A stretch of DNA of 25,777 nucleotides from the NCBI GenBank assembly GCA_003509545.1, contig DOLC01000123.1, positions 1 to 25,777 of the forward strand. The letters are read 5' to 3'. Shown here piece after piece: positions 1-6,840 of the stretch. The notes below the pieces were generated by a model. The model ran no database searches. It saw only the letters and a program-made list of their open reading frames with translations, and was not told the DNA's origin. The stretch comes from Peptococcaceae bacterium (GTDB taxonomy: Bacteria > Bacillota > DSM-521 > Neomoorellales > Neomoorellaceae). A program made the position numbers and the translations under genes. The stretch's first letter is position 1, and every line of letters begins with the position of its first letter.

Positions 1-74
1 AAATAATTTTTTTTTTAATGATACGGCGACCACCGAGATCTACACTCTTTCCCTACACGACGCTCTTCCGATCT
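1..74 (+). other. Illumina sequencing adapter (assembly artefact)
   Basis: Positions 17-74 match, base for base, the 58-base Illumina TruSeq universal (P5 plus read 1 primer) oligonucleotide, starting AATGATACGG and ending CTCTTCCGATCT. Positions 1-16 are an A/T-rich, mostly T stretch with no visible counterpart elsewhere in the window. The adapter's 3' end faces right, so true insert sequence should begin at 75. It marks an untrimmed contig end. Nothing in 1-74 should be interpreted biologically. Confidence 0.98.
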
Positions 75-311
75 ATATTCAGCCGGGTTTAGCTTTAAGC
101 TCGGGAGAGGGTGGCTTTGGCCCTTTCCCCAAACACAGCGGCTCACAACAACCCTCCGTCTCCGAGCTTACGGCGGACTTCCCGGCCAATTCACCCTACG
201 GCTCAGTTGCCGGCCGTAAGGCTCCCGGGGCCTCGGAACGGCTTCGGCCCCCGACCCGGAAGGTTTGGCAGCCGAACCCCCCGACCGGCGGAGACACCGC
301 GGCGGCATAGA
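75..311. repeat. GC-rich intergenic repeat-like region beside the contig end
   Basis: This stretch lies downstream of divIVA and holds no convincing gene. It contains the core GGCGGACTTCCCGGCC (172-187) followed by AATTC, and CTCAGTTGCCGGCC (202-215). Near-identical words occur in the same order at 13190-13205 and 13223-13236, and the first word recurs at 25745-25760. TACGGC (197-202) and GCCGTA (213-218) could pair as a hairpin. I read it as a diverged member of a dispersed non-coding repeat family. No terminator with a T run was found for divIVA. Confidence 0.5.
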
Positions 312-857
312 CTAGATACCCTGCTCGCCGAAAGCCTGCTCCCCGCCCGCAGGCCCGCCGCCCTCCGAGGACCCCTCCCCTGCTTCGTCCAGCCCTTCCC
401 CGGCAGGTGCGGCCTGTTCCTCCCCTTCCAGAAGCTCCAGTTGGGCCAGGAGGAAAGACCGCCAGCGGGCCTTAAAGCTGCGCACCCGGGCTTCCAAGGA
501 AGCCTGATACCGCTCTATTTCCGCCGCTTTGTTCCGGGCCTGAGCTATCATACTCTGGGCCCGGGCCTCGGCCTGCTTAAGCAAGGCTTCGGCCTCCTGC
601 CTGGCATTCTCCCTGGCTTCTTCCGCCGCCTTCTGGGCCATCACCAGGGTTTCCTTGAGGGTATTCTCCAGCCGGTTAAACCGCTCCAATTCTGCTTCCA
701 GATATAATATCCTTTCCCGCAGTTCTTGATTTTCGCGGAAAACCTGGGTATAGTCCTTGAGAAGCTGGGCCAAAAACTCGTCTACTTCTTCACAGGAGTA
801 CCCCCGCAGGCTTCGCCGGAACTCCTTTTTGTTAATATCCAGCGGCGTCAGCACCAC
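312..857 (-). CDS. divIVA: DivIVA-family polar / septal scaffold protein
   Basis: The product is about 181 residues. Its N-terminus reads MVLTPLDINKKEF followed by RGYSCEEVDEFL, the conserved DivIVA lipid-binding domain. A long coiled coil follows, rich in E, A, R and Q, and the tail is low-complexity G/E/A-rich. DivIVA proteins bind strongly curved membrane at poles and septa and recruit partners. The ORF is open upstream to 941, but the family N-terminus begins at a GTG near 857 or 854, with GGGGGAG about 8 bases before 857. It is the last gene of the yggS-sepF-proC-yggT series, 115 bases after yggT. In Bacillus an S4-domain gene (ylmH) separates yggT and divIVA; none is present here. Identity is confident; the exact GTG is not. 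Confidence 0.9.
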   Translation of the reverse strand: MVLTPLDINKKEFRRSLRGYSCEEVDEFLAQLLKDYTQVFRENQELRERILYLEAELERFNRLENTLKETLVMAQKAAEEARENARQEAEALLKQAEARAQSMIAQARNKAAEIERYQASLEARVRSFKARWRSFLLAQLELLEGEEQAAPAGEGLDEAGEGSSEGGGPAGGEQAFGEQGI

Positions 858-972
858 AACCCTCACTCCCCCAAAGATATCGCGCCCGGAAACCCCCCGG
901 CCCCAACCGGCGCAGAAATGTAATGTGCCCGGCAAAATCACCGGGCCCTTGCAGCTACGCCCTCCCGAAAAC

Positions 973-1239
973 TCAACCGAGCCGGAGCAAAAAGCCCACT
1001 ACCAGGCGTTTTATTACTTCCAAGGCGATAATGGCCACCAAGGGCGAAAAATCCAAGGGCAAAGAAGTGCGCGGTAAAAGGCGCCGGAAAAAACCCAAAA
1101 CGGGTTCCGTGCTTTCGTAAATAAAACGGCATACGGGATGATAGGCATTATGAGGAAGGAAGGACAGAATAACCCGCGCTATTATAAGCCATTCGAAAAC
1201 CCTAAAGGCCACTTCTATCAAATTGATCACCAGTATCAT
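973..1239 (-). CDS. yggT: YggT family membrane protein (YlmG-like)
   Basis: This 88-residue protein has two hydrophobic segments, roughly residues 3-28 and 66-86, flanking a short loop containing HPVCRFIYESTEPVLGFFRR. That is the YggT/YlmG pattern, including the conserved T/SEP-fL-rR motif between the helices. The family is linked by context to division and membrane organisation in Gram-positive bacteria and plastids; its biochemical role is unsettled. The ATG overlaps the proC stop as ATGA, so translation is probably coupled. It is the usual sepF neighbour in Firmicutes. Confidence 0.9.
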   Translation of the reverse strand: MILVINLIEVAFRVFEWLIIARVILSFLPHNAYHPVCRFIYESTEPVLGFFRRLLPRTSLPLDFSPLVAIIALEVIKRLVVGFLLRLG

Positions 1240-2048
1240 TTTCCTTGCCCCTCACTTAGGGCCCGGGCCCTACGGGCCGCCGCCCTGACGGCCTCCATTA
1301 AAGCGCCCCTCAAAGCCCTATTTTCCAGGACCTCCAGGCCCGCTATGGTGGTTCCCCCCGGCGAAGTAACCTGCGACTTCAGTACCGCCGGGTGCTCTCC
1401 GGTATTCAACACCATCCGCGCCGCTCCCAGTACCGTCTGGGCGGCAAGCTTGAGGGCCGTATCCCTCCCCAGGCCGCACAGCACCCCTCCGTCGGCCAGG
1501 GCTTCTATGAAAAGATAAACGTAGGCCGGCCCGCTTCCGCTTAAACCGGTAACCGCATCCAACTGATCCTCCGGCAGGAGCAGCGCCTGACCCACAGAAG
1601 CAAAAATCTCCAGGGCCGCCTTTCCCTGCTCCGGCGTCACCAGCCCGTTGCCCGCCAGGACCGTGATCCCTTCGCGGACAAGGGCGGGAGTGTTGGGCAT
1701 CGCCCGCATAATCGGTACGCCCGGCCCGATCCACCCTTCCAGTTGCTTGAGGGTGATCCCGGCAGCCACGGAGATGACCAGGTGGGAGGGCTTAAAGGAT
1801 AAGGTTCTTAAAACACCGGCCACGGTTTCGGGTTTTACGGCCACCACTACTATATCCGCTTGTTCCACCACCTGCGGCCCGCCGGCAGCCGGCCTTATGC
1901 CGTGTTTCCGGGCAAGCTCTTCTAAACGCTCCCGGGATATATCGAAAACCACGATCCTTTCGGCAGGTACCACCCGCGAGGCCAGCAATCCCTCGATCAG
2001 GGCACCTCCCATGGCCCCGGCGCCGATGAATCCTATGGTCTTATCCAT
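1236..2048 (-). CDS. proC: Pyrroline-5-carboxylate reductase
   Basis: This 270-residue protein should reduce 1-pyrroline-5-carboxylate to proline with NAD(P)H, the last step of proline synthesis, in the cytoplasm. It has an N-terminal Rossmann motif GFIGAGAMG (residues 6-14), a conserved VKPE segment near residue 73, and a C-terminal dimerisation domain with GLSGSGPAY and TSPGGTT signatures. The length is normal. The ATG lies 3 bases after the sepF stop, with AGAAGG as a ribosome site. It overlaps yggT by 4 bases. A proline gene inside a division block is not the Bacillus arrangement, but proC next to yggS is common across bacteria. Confidence 0.97.
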   Translation of the reverse strand: MDKTIGFIGAGAMGGALIEGLLASRVVPAERIVVFDISRERLEELARKHGIRPAAGGPQVVEQADIVVVAVKPETVAGVLRTLSFKPSHLVISVAAGITLKQLEGWIGPGVPIMRAMPNTPALVREGITVLAGNGLVTPEQGKAALEIFASVGQALLLPEDQLDAVTGLSGSGPAYVYLFIEALADGGVLCGLGRDTALKLAAQTVLGAARMVLNTGEHPAVLKSQVTSPGGTTIAGLEVLENRALRGALMEAVRAAARRARALSEGQGK

Positions 2049-2051
2049 GGG

Positions 2052-2495
2052 TTACCTTCTTCCCGATTGAGAATAGACATCCGGCCAGGAAGGCCCACCG
2101 CCCGCGGCCCTGGACTCCAAGTCGCCGCTGAGGTCCACATTGCTGGGCGCAAAAACGAAGATGGCATGCCCCACCCTGCTAACCCGGCCGCCCAGGGCGA
2201 AAACGGCACCGCTCAGAAAATCCAAAAGCCTCCTGGCCTCTTCCGGCGGCATTTTCTCCAGGTTGACGATCACCGGCCGATAATTCTTAAGGTTCTCGGC
2301 CAGCAGGGCTCCTTGTTCGTAGGATTGGGGATGGACCACCATAAGGCGCATGACGCCCCGGGCCGTAGGCAAGGTCACCAGCTTGCCCTGCGGTCTGGAG
2401 CCCTGGGATGCAACAGTCTCCGCGGTACGGCGCTCTTCCCCTTCTTCCGGACCGTAGCCCAACCAGTTGAGGAAAGCCTCCCAAATTCGACCCAT
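2052..2495 (-). CDS. sepF: Cell division protein SepF
   Basis: The product is about 147 residues. The N-terminus MGRIWEAFLNWLGYG is the amphipathic membrane-binding helix. A charged linker follows, then the SepF core with VVHPQSYEQGALLAENLKN, PVIVNLEKM, and RLLDFLSGAVFALGG. SepF anchors FtsZ to the membrane and polymerises into rings and arcs, acting partly in parallel with FtsA. The ATG at 2495 lies 7 bases after GGGAGG; an ATG two codons upstream (2501) is too close to that site. The longer ORF to 2570 only overlaps yggS. It is 16 bases downstream of yggS and 3 upstream of proC, and so part of one operon. Confidence 0.95.
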   Translation of the reverse strand: MGRIWEAFLNWLGYGPEEGEERRTAETVASQGSRPQGKLVTLPTARGVMRLMVVHPQSYEQGALLAENLKNYRPVIVNLEKMPPEEARRLLDFLSGAVFALGGRVSRVGHAIFVFAPSNVDLSGDLESRAAGGGPSWPDVYSQSGRR

Positions 2496-2511
2496 CAGCA
2501 TGCCTCCCTGC

Positions 2512-3204
2512 TTAGCGGCGGGGACCAAAAATGGCCGTTCCAATACGAACCATGTTGGACCCTTCCTCAACGGCTACTTCAAAATCGTTGGTCATACCCA
2601 TGGACAGGTACCGCATTTCTACTCCCGGTAACGCCAGGGCTTCTATTTCCCCGGCCAGCTCCCGCAGCCGCCGAAACACCGGGCGTAGTTCTTCGGGGTC
2701 GTCGACCAAGGGAGCTACCGTCATCAAGCCGAGGACTTCGAGGCTGCTGAAGCCCGTCAATTCCCTGACGAAGCCGGGCACAGCCTCCACAGGCAGGCCG
2801 AATTTGCTGTTTTCCCCGGCCACATTCACTTCTACCAAAACCTTGATTTTCTCTCCCGCCGGGGCCGCCCTTTTTTCCAACTCCCGGGCCAGCGGCAGGC
2901 TGTCCAGGGAATGAATAAGGCCGACCCGGTTCCAAACGTATTTGACCTTATTGCGCTGGAGGTGGCCGATCAAATGCCACGTTACGTCCTCTCCTGCCAG
3001 GCCCTCCTGCTTCTGCAGGAGTTCCTGGACGCGGTTTTCTCCCAGGTCCCTAATCCCGGCGTCCACGGCTTCCTTTATTTTTTCCACCGGCACGTTCTTG
3101 GTAACCGCTATCAAGGTAATTTCTTCCGAACGCCGGCCGGCTTTCCGCGCCGCCCGGGCTATACGTTCCTGCACTACAGTTATGTTGTCCCGGATACCGC
3201 CCAC
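2512..3204 (-). CDS. yggS: YggS / PLPBP family pyridoxal phosphate homeostasis protein
   Basis: The product is 230 residues with a single alanine-racemase-like TIM barrel and no catalytic C-terminal domain. The PLP lysine is in LIAVTKNVP (K36 from the chosen start). Other signatures are GENRVQE, WHLIGHLQRNK, LVEVNVAGE, GLMTVAP, LSMGMTNDFE and the phosphate-binding SNMVRIGTAIFG. PLPBP proteins buffer free pyridoxal phosphate and influence amino acid pools. The GTG at 3204 follows a strong AGGAGGG site; the extension to 3333 overlaps the upstream gene and is not family-like. Its place before sepF matches Bacillus ylmE. Confidence 0.95.
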   Translation of the reverse strand: MGGIRDNITVVQERIARAARKAGRRSEEITLIAVTKNVPVEKIKEAVDAGIRDLGENRVQELLQKQEGLAGEDVTWHLIGHLQRNKVKYVWNRVGLIHSLDSLPLARELEKRAAPAGEKIKVLVEVNVAGENSKFGLPVEAVPGFVRELTGFSSLEVLGLMTVAPLVDDPEELRPVFRRLRELAGEIEALALPGVEMRYLSMGMTNDFEVAVEEGSNMVRIGTAIFGPRR

Positions 3205-3229
3205 CGGCTCCCTCCCTCCTAAATTCCTT

Positions 3230-4237
3230 CTACAAATCCGGCGCAAATCCTGCCGGTTCCCGTCGACTTTTCCTTGTAAGGAAGCGCACCCAGTAAGGAT
3301 TAGCCACCACTTCAGCCCCCTCCTGTATTCCACGGACAGCGGCCCTTTCCCCCACGGCGCCGACTATTTCTACTTGCCGCCACTTAACGTCCCGTCCCAC
3401 CACGCAGTAAACCCCCGCCGAGCCGTCCTCCAGGAGTACCAGGGCCGTCCGAGGAACGACCATGCCGGCGTAACTTTCGGCCACCGCCTCCACGGTCACC
3501 ACCCGCGGGTGCAGCCACCGGCTTCCCCACTTATCTATTCTCAACACCAGTACGTAACCGTCCCCCCAGGAATAAAGGCGATCCACCCTGGCCCACAGCA
3601 ATTCTTCCTCCCCCGGGGCGCGCAGGCCGACCCTCTTCTTCTCCTCCCAGGCTGGGGGGACGTCGGGTAACACGGCATACAAAAACAAAGGCTGCAGATT
3701 GTTTACCAGGCGAACCACCGGTACCCCGGCCCGGACCTCCCTTTCCTCCCCTCTGGGACGGGCCCGGCGGGCCAGGGAAATTACCTCCAGGGGATCGAGG
3801 TTGTCCAGCCCGGGGGGCTGCAAAACCTTTTCCAGACCATCGGGATGGTAACATACCTGACCGGCAAAGGGGGCCTTAAGTTCCCTCACCCCCACCTCAC
3901 CCGCGGCCACTCCCGCTAATTCCACCCGGGCGACGGTGGCCTCCGCTGCCACCCGTTCCCCCTCGGGGATAATTCTTGTCAAGGTGCCGTCGGCGGGAGC
4001 TGCCAAGAAGGTTTCCTCCCGGACCACCACCGCCTCCAAGGAAACGGTTTTTTCAATCCTCCCGGCCGTCGCCTGTTGGATCTCCAAGGCCTGCCACGCT
4101 ATAAAGAACAACAGCCGGCCTATTCCCTGGTACAGGAGAAAAAGCAGAAGGCTTCCCCACAGCAGGCCCCTGAACAGTTTCTTTAGGCGGGACCCGCGCC
4201 TCTTTTGGGGGAGGCCGGAGGAGGGAAAGGCGGCCAC
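3230..4237 (-). CDS. HlyD-like membrane-fusion / adaptor protein of unknown role
   Basis: This 335-residue protein has a basic N-terminus (about residues 11-23) and one transmembrane segment around 24-48, with the remainder extracellular. The external part has two half-motifs like the lipoyl domain of HlyD adaptors: one around APADGTLTRIIPEGERV and one around APFAGQVCYHP. A beta-rich C-terminal region contains VPRTALVLLEDGSAGVYCV, as in adaptor beta-barrel and membrane-proximal domains. The GTG directly abuts the pgeF stop codon. No ABC transporter or outer-membrane partner is nearby. Similar genes occur at this position in other Clostridia (recollection, unchecked), so a cell-envelope role is plausible but unproven. 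Confidence 0.8.
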   Translation of the reverse strand: MAAFPSSGLPQKRRGSRLKKLFRGLLWGSLLLFLLYQGIGRLLFFIAWQALEIQQATAGRIEKTVSLEAVVVREETFLAAPADGTLTRIIPEGERVAAEATVARVELAGVAAGEVGVRELKAPFAGQVCYHPDGLEKVLQPPGLDNLDPLEVISLARRARPRGEEREVRAGVPVVRLVNNLQPLFLYAVLPDVPPAWEEKKRVGLRAPGEEELLWARVDRLYSWGDGYVLVLRIDKWGSRWLHPRVVTVEAVAESYAGMVVPRTALVLLEDGSAGVYCVVGRDVKWRQVEIVGAVGERAAVRGIQEGAEVVANPYWVRFLTRKSRREPAGFAPDL

Positions 4238-5053
4238 CTAGCCTTCCCTCCTGCTAAAGACGGCGGCCATTCGCCCCGTCCGGCCCCCGTCCCGACGGTG
4301 CGAGAAAAAGAACTCCGGATGGCAGGAAGTACAAAACCCGGCCACGGCTACTCGCTCGGGTAACAGACCTGCGTCCAACAGGGCAAGACGGTTGGCCTCC
4401 CACAGATCTAGGTACCAAGCCCCCTCGCCGCAACGCCTCAGCACCGCCTCTCCCCAGGGCACCTCCCCTTTAAAGGCCTCTGCTACCTCCTCACCCACGC
4501 GATAGCAGCAGGGGCCGATGGCCGGACCTATGACGGCCCAACACCCGGCGGTCCGAACATTAAAGGTTTCTGCCAGACAATCTACTGCTGCAGCGGCCAC
4601 CCGATTCAACGTCCCTTTCCATCCCGCGTGGATCAGCGCCACAGCCCCTCCGTCGCCGCTCACCACGTAGACCGGTACACAGTCGGCAAATAGAGCTACC
4701 AGGGTGAGGCCCGCCTCGCCGGTAACCAGGGCATCTACGCCCGGCACACAGGTCTCCAGAGTCTCCGCACCCCTGCCCCTATCCTTCTTTCCGACCACGG
4801 CCACCCGGGATCCGTGGACCTGCTCTCCCACAACCCAGGCTCCTAACGGCAGCCCCGTAGCTTCGGCTAAGAGGTGCCGGTTGGTCAACACGCGGTCGGG
4901 ATTATCGCCGACATGGAAGCCCAGATTAAGACTGTGGAAATACCCCCGGCTTACTCCTCCCTGCCGGGTACTGAAGGCAGCCGTCACGGGGGCTATGTTT
5001 TCCAAAACGGAAAGGCGAAGATACGGAACGGGTCCCGAAACCAACTCCAACAC
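4238..5053 (-). CDS. pgeF: PgeF / YfiH family laccase-domain protein
   Basis: This 271-residue protein has the metal-site motifs of the YfiH/YlmD family: EQVHGS (His80), FADCVP (Cys125) and HAGWKG (His142). Also present are FSTRQGGVS near the N-terminus and IGPAIGPCCY. Family members act as purine nucleoside phosphorylase/adenosine deaminase enzymes, and in E. coli as a peptidoglycan editing factor that removes miscoupled amino acids from UDP-MurNAc. The GTG at 5053 follows a GGGGGAG site by about 10 bases. It appears to be first in a minus-strand operon running through the HlyD-like gene to divIVA. The place corresponds to ylmD in Bacillus. Confidence 0.94.
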   Translation of the reverse strand: MLELVSGPVPYLRLSVLENIAPVTAAFSTRQGGVSRGYFHSLNLGFHVGDNPDRVLTNRHLLAEATGLPLGAWVVGEQVHGSRVAVVGKKDRGRGAETLETCVPGVDALVTGEAGLTLVALFADCVPVYVVSGDGGAVALIHAGWKGTLNRVAAAAVDCLAETFNVRTAGCWAVIGPAIGPCCYRVGEEVAEAFKGEVPWGEAVLRRCGEGAWYLDLWEANRLALLDAGLLPERVAVAGFCTSCHPEFFFSHRRDGGRTGRMAAVFSRREG

Positions 5054-5115
5054 CGCTGGGAAGCTCCCCCTTTGGTCGCCGTGGCTGGCGTCCCCCGCGG
5101 GAATTGCTTCTGGGT

Positions 5116-5147
5116 GTTATTATATAACATCCCGGCCCCTTTAGTAA
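5116..5147 (-). promoter_or_regulatory. Candidate sigma-A promoter for the pgeF operon
   Basis: On the minus strand a perfect TATAAT lies at 5124-5119, inside the near-palindrome TGTTATATAATAACA. A weak -35 (TTACTA) lies 17 bases upstream. The expected start is about 60 bases before the pgeF GTG. A second TATAAT with an extended TG lies at 5220-5215 without a good -35. The symmetry around the -10 could be an operator, which is speculation. Confidence 0.4.
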
Positions 5148-5244
5148 GGGAAGAGGCCGTTGTGTCCTACGGGAACTTGGTGGCGATGGAAGCCTCGCAA
5201 GTAGTCATGCCAACATTATAACACAGCCGGGAGGAGTTTTTCCT

Positions 5245-5274
5245 GCAGGGCCTTTGTTGCTCCCTGCTTTTTTT
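5245..5274 (+). terminator. Rho-independent terminator-like hairpin, plus strand
   Basis: GCAGGG (5245-5250) pairs with CCCTGC (5262-5267), followed by seven T residues (5268-5274). That is the form of an intrinsic terminator reading rightward. No plus-strand gene lies upstream, so it would end either an unannotated short RNA, antisense transcription from the pgeF side, or an attenuated capA leader. Confidence 0.55.
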
Positions 5275-5332
5275 GCTTTGACTTCCGTCCCGTCCGGACC
5301 CTCCTTCCGGATTATGTGTTAAAATTAATAAT

Positions 5333-5354
5333 AATCCCCCGCATCAGGGGGATT
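5333..5354. promoter_or_regulatory. Perfect 8-bp hairpin in the capA leader
   Basis: AATCCCCC (5333-5340) and GGGGGATT (5347-5354) are perfectly complementary across a six-base loop. The hairpin ends 7 bases before the GGGAGAGGT ribosome site of capA (from 5362). It could affect mRNA stability or translation. No T run follows on the plus strand. Confidence 0.45.
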
Positions 5355-5378
5355 CCATTAAAATGGGAGAGGTACCAG

Positions 5379-6500
5379 GTGAAATTAAAAACCAAAAGAA
5401 TTTTATGGGCGCTGGCTCTTTTCCTCTTGGCCGGTCTCCTCTGTCGACCGCCGGCAGCACACCGGGAAGCACCGGCCCCGCCGGGTGAACCTCCATCCTT
5501 TACACCGCCGCCTCCGCCTGCCGAACCTTTAACCCTGGCGGCCGTAGGGGACGTCATGTTGGCCCGCAAAGTGGACCGCCTCATGCAATCCCAGGGACTG
5601 GATTACCCCTTGGCCGAGCTGGGGCCCCTGCTGCGGTCGGCCGACCTCACTTTCGGGAATCTGGAGTCGCCCCTCTCCGATACTGGCAAGCCCATCCCGG
5701 GTAAAGGCATATGGTTCCGCGCGCGGCCGGAGGCCCTTCAAGTCTTGCAACAGGGGGGTTTTGACGTCCTTAACATCGCCAACAACCACATCCTGGACTA
5801 TGACACACCGGCCTTTCGCCAAACCATGGCACTGCTGGAGGGAGCAGGTATACATTACTGCGGCGGGGGAGAAAACATCCAGGAGGCCCGCCGGCCGGTC
5901 ATCCTGGAAGAGAAGGGCCTCCGTCTTGGCTTCCTCGGCTACAGCGACATGGCCGATATTTTCTGGAGCTACGATTATCCCCGGTCTTTTAAAGCCACCA
6001 CCGAACGTCCCGGCACCGCCCCCCTGGAGATAGAAACCATGTGCCAGGACGTCGAGCTCCTCAAGGCCCGGACCGATACCACCGTAGTTTCCCTCCATTG
6101 GGGCACCGAATATCAGCGCCGCCCGTCGTCCGAGCAACGCCAAATAGCCCACCGCCTGGTGGAGGCCGGGGCAGATATAATCCTAGGCCATCATCCCCAC
6201 GTTTTCCAGGGAATTGAGGTCTATAAGGGAAGTATCATTCTCTACAGCCTGGGCAATTTCATCATGGACCAGAACTGGTCCCGGGAAACCTGTGAGGGGT
6301 TGTTGGCGATGTTTACCATCACCCAGGCCGGTTGGCAGCAGGCGGAAATCCTTCCCGTCCAAATCGTGGAGGAACAACCCCGGCAAGGGACAGGACCGCG
6401 CGCCGCGAAAATCCTGGCGGAACTCAGGGATTTAAGCCGGGGCTTAGACACCGAAGTAGAAATCAACGGGGACCGAGCTGTAGTCCGCCGAAAGCTCTAA
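5379..6500 (+). CDS. CapA / PgsA-family metallophosphatase-like secreted protein
   Basis: The product is 373 residues from the chosen GTG. It has a basic start (KLKTKR), one hydrophobic segment (about residues 8-22) as signal anchor, a proline-rich linker, then the CapA fold. Motifs in order are AVGDVMLARKV, FGNLESPL, NIANNHILDY, SLHWGTEY, ILGHHPHVFQG and SLGNFIMDQ, with metal-ligand-type D, N and H residues. Relatives belong to poly-gamma-glutamate capsule systems, but no capB/capC genes are here, so the substrate is unknown. The GTG at 5379 lies 5 bases after GGGAGAGGT; the frame opens at 5316 through a hairpin and looks non-coding. It is the only plus-strand gene and interrupts a conserved minus-strand series. 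Its stop lies 2 bases from that of the convergent ylmC-like gene. Confidence 0.88.
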   Translation: MKLKTKRILWALALFLLAGLLCRPPAAHREAPAPPGEPPSFTPPPPPAEPLTLAAVGDVMLARKVDRLMQSQGLDYPLAELGPLLRSADLTFGNLESPLSDTGKPIPGKGIWFRARPEALQVLQQGGFDVLNIANNHILDYDTPAFRQTMALLEGAGIHYCGGGENIQEARRPVILEEKGLRLGFLGYSDMADIFWSYDYPRSFKATTERPGTAPLEIETMCQDVELLKARTDTTVVSLHWGTEYQRRPSSEQRQIAHRLVEAGADIILGHHPHVFQGIEVYKGSIILYSLGNFIMDQNWSRETCEGLLAMFTITQAGWQQAEILPVQIVEEQPRQGTGPRAAKILAELRDLSRGLDTEVEINGDRAVVRRKL

Positions 6501-6502
6501 AG

Positions 6503-6775
6503 CTATTTCCTGTGTTGCGGCGCCACGAAATTAGGATTCTCTACCAGGATAACGTCTACCCCTACTTTAACTACCTTTTCCCAGGGTATGACCATATCCT
6601 CGTTGTGTCCAAAAAAAAACAAAAATTTTCCCGTCTGACCGGGTAAGATCAAGGCTTTGATCCGGCCTTCCTCAACATCTATTTCCACGTCTTTGATGAG
6701 GCCGAGCCGGCGTCCGTCTACCACGTTAATAACGTCCCGCAGGCGGAGCTCCGAAACCTTTACCACCCCCGCCAC
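6503..6775 (-). CDS. YlmC/YmxH family PRC-barrel protein
   Basis: This 90-residue protein is a single PRC-barrel domain. Its VSELRLRDVINVVDGRRLG, DVEIDVEEGRIKALILPG and DMVIPWEKVVKVGVDVILV segments closely follow the Bacillus YlmC/YmxH pattern. The family is sporulation-associated by context and has no settled biochemical role. The start is uncertain: GTG at 6775, GTG at 6766, or a CTG two codons upstream of 6775, which is the one best spaced (10 bases) from the only good GGAGG. A run of nine T residues encodes part of KFLFFFGHN and could be slippery. It lies 65 bases after spoIIR, with a TATAAT at 6813-6808 that may serve it. Confidence 0.9.
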   Translation of the reverse strand: MAGVVKVSELRLRDVINVVDGRRLGLIKDVEIDVEEGRIKALILPGQTGKFLFFFGHNEDMVIPWEKVVKVGVDVILVENPNFVAPQHRK

Positions 6776-6840
6776 CCCCAGGTCTTTATATCCTCCGGCT
6801 TAACATCATTATATGCGGCGGAATGGGTGGAGTTTATCCC

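Larger units (their letters stand above)
5054..5378. other. Divergent intergenic region between pgeF and capA
   Basis: No protein gene is supported in these 325 bases. Leftward-facing TATAAT elements lie at 5119-5124 and 5215-5220. A rightward terminator-like hairpin lies at 5245-5274, and a perfect hairpin (AATCCCCC/GGGGGATT) at 5333-5354 sits just before the capA ribosome site. A 13-codon minus-strand frame at 5167-5208 starts about where a transcript from the 5215-5220 element would begin. I recognise no known riboswitch, T-box or small RNA. Confidence 0.5.

Noticed and set aside
111..707. A 198-codon plus-strand frame at the left end
   Set aside because: It overlaps divIVA antisense and the repeat region next to the adapter; composition is typical of a shadow frame.
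938..972. GC-rich hairpin between yggT and divIVA
   Set aside because: Arms of GCCCGG/CCGGGC can pair but no T run follows, so a terminator is not supported.
5167..5208. A 13-codon minus-strand leader-peptide-like frame upstream of pgeF
   Set aside because: It lacks a ribosome site and regulatory codon runs or a following terminator. Its start coincides with a possible transcription start, so it is mentioned only as part of the spacer.
6808..6813. TATAAT upstream of the ylmC-like gene, possibly sigma A or sigma E
   Set aside because: CATATAAT resembles a sigma-E -10, but no -35 of either type lies at correct spacing, so no promoter feature is claimed.
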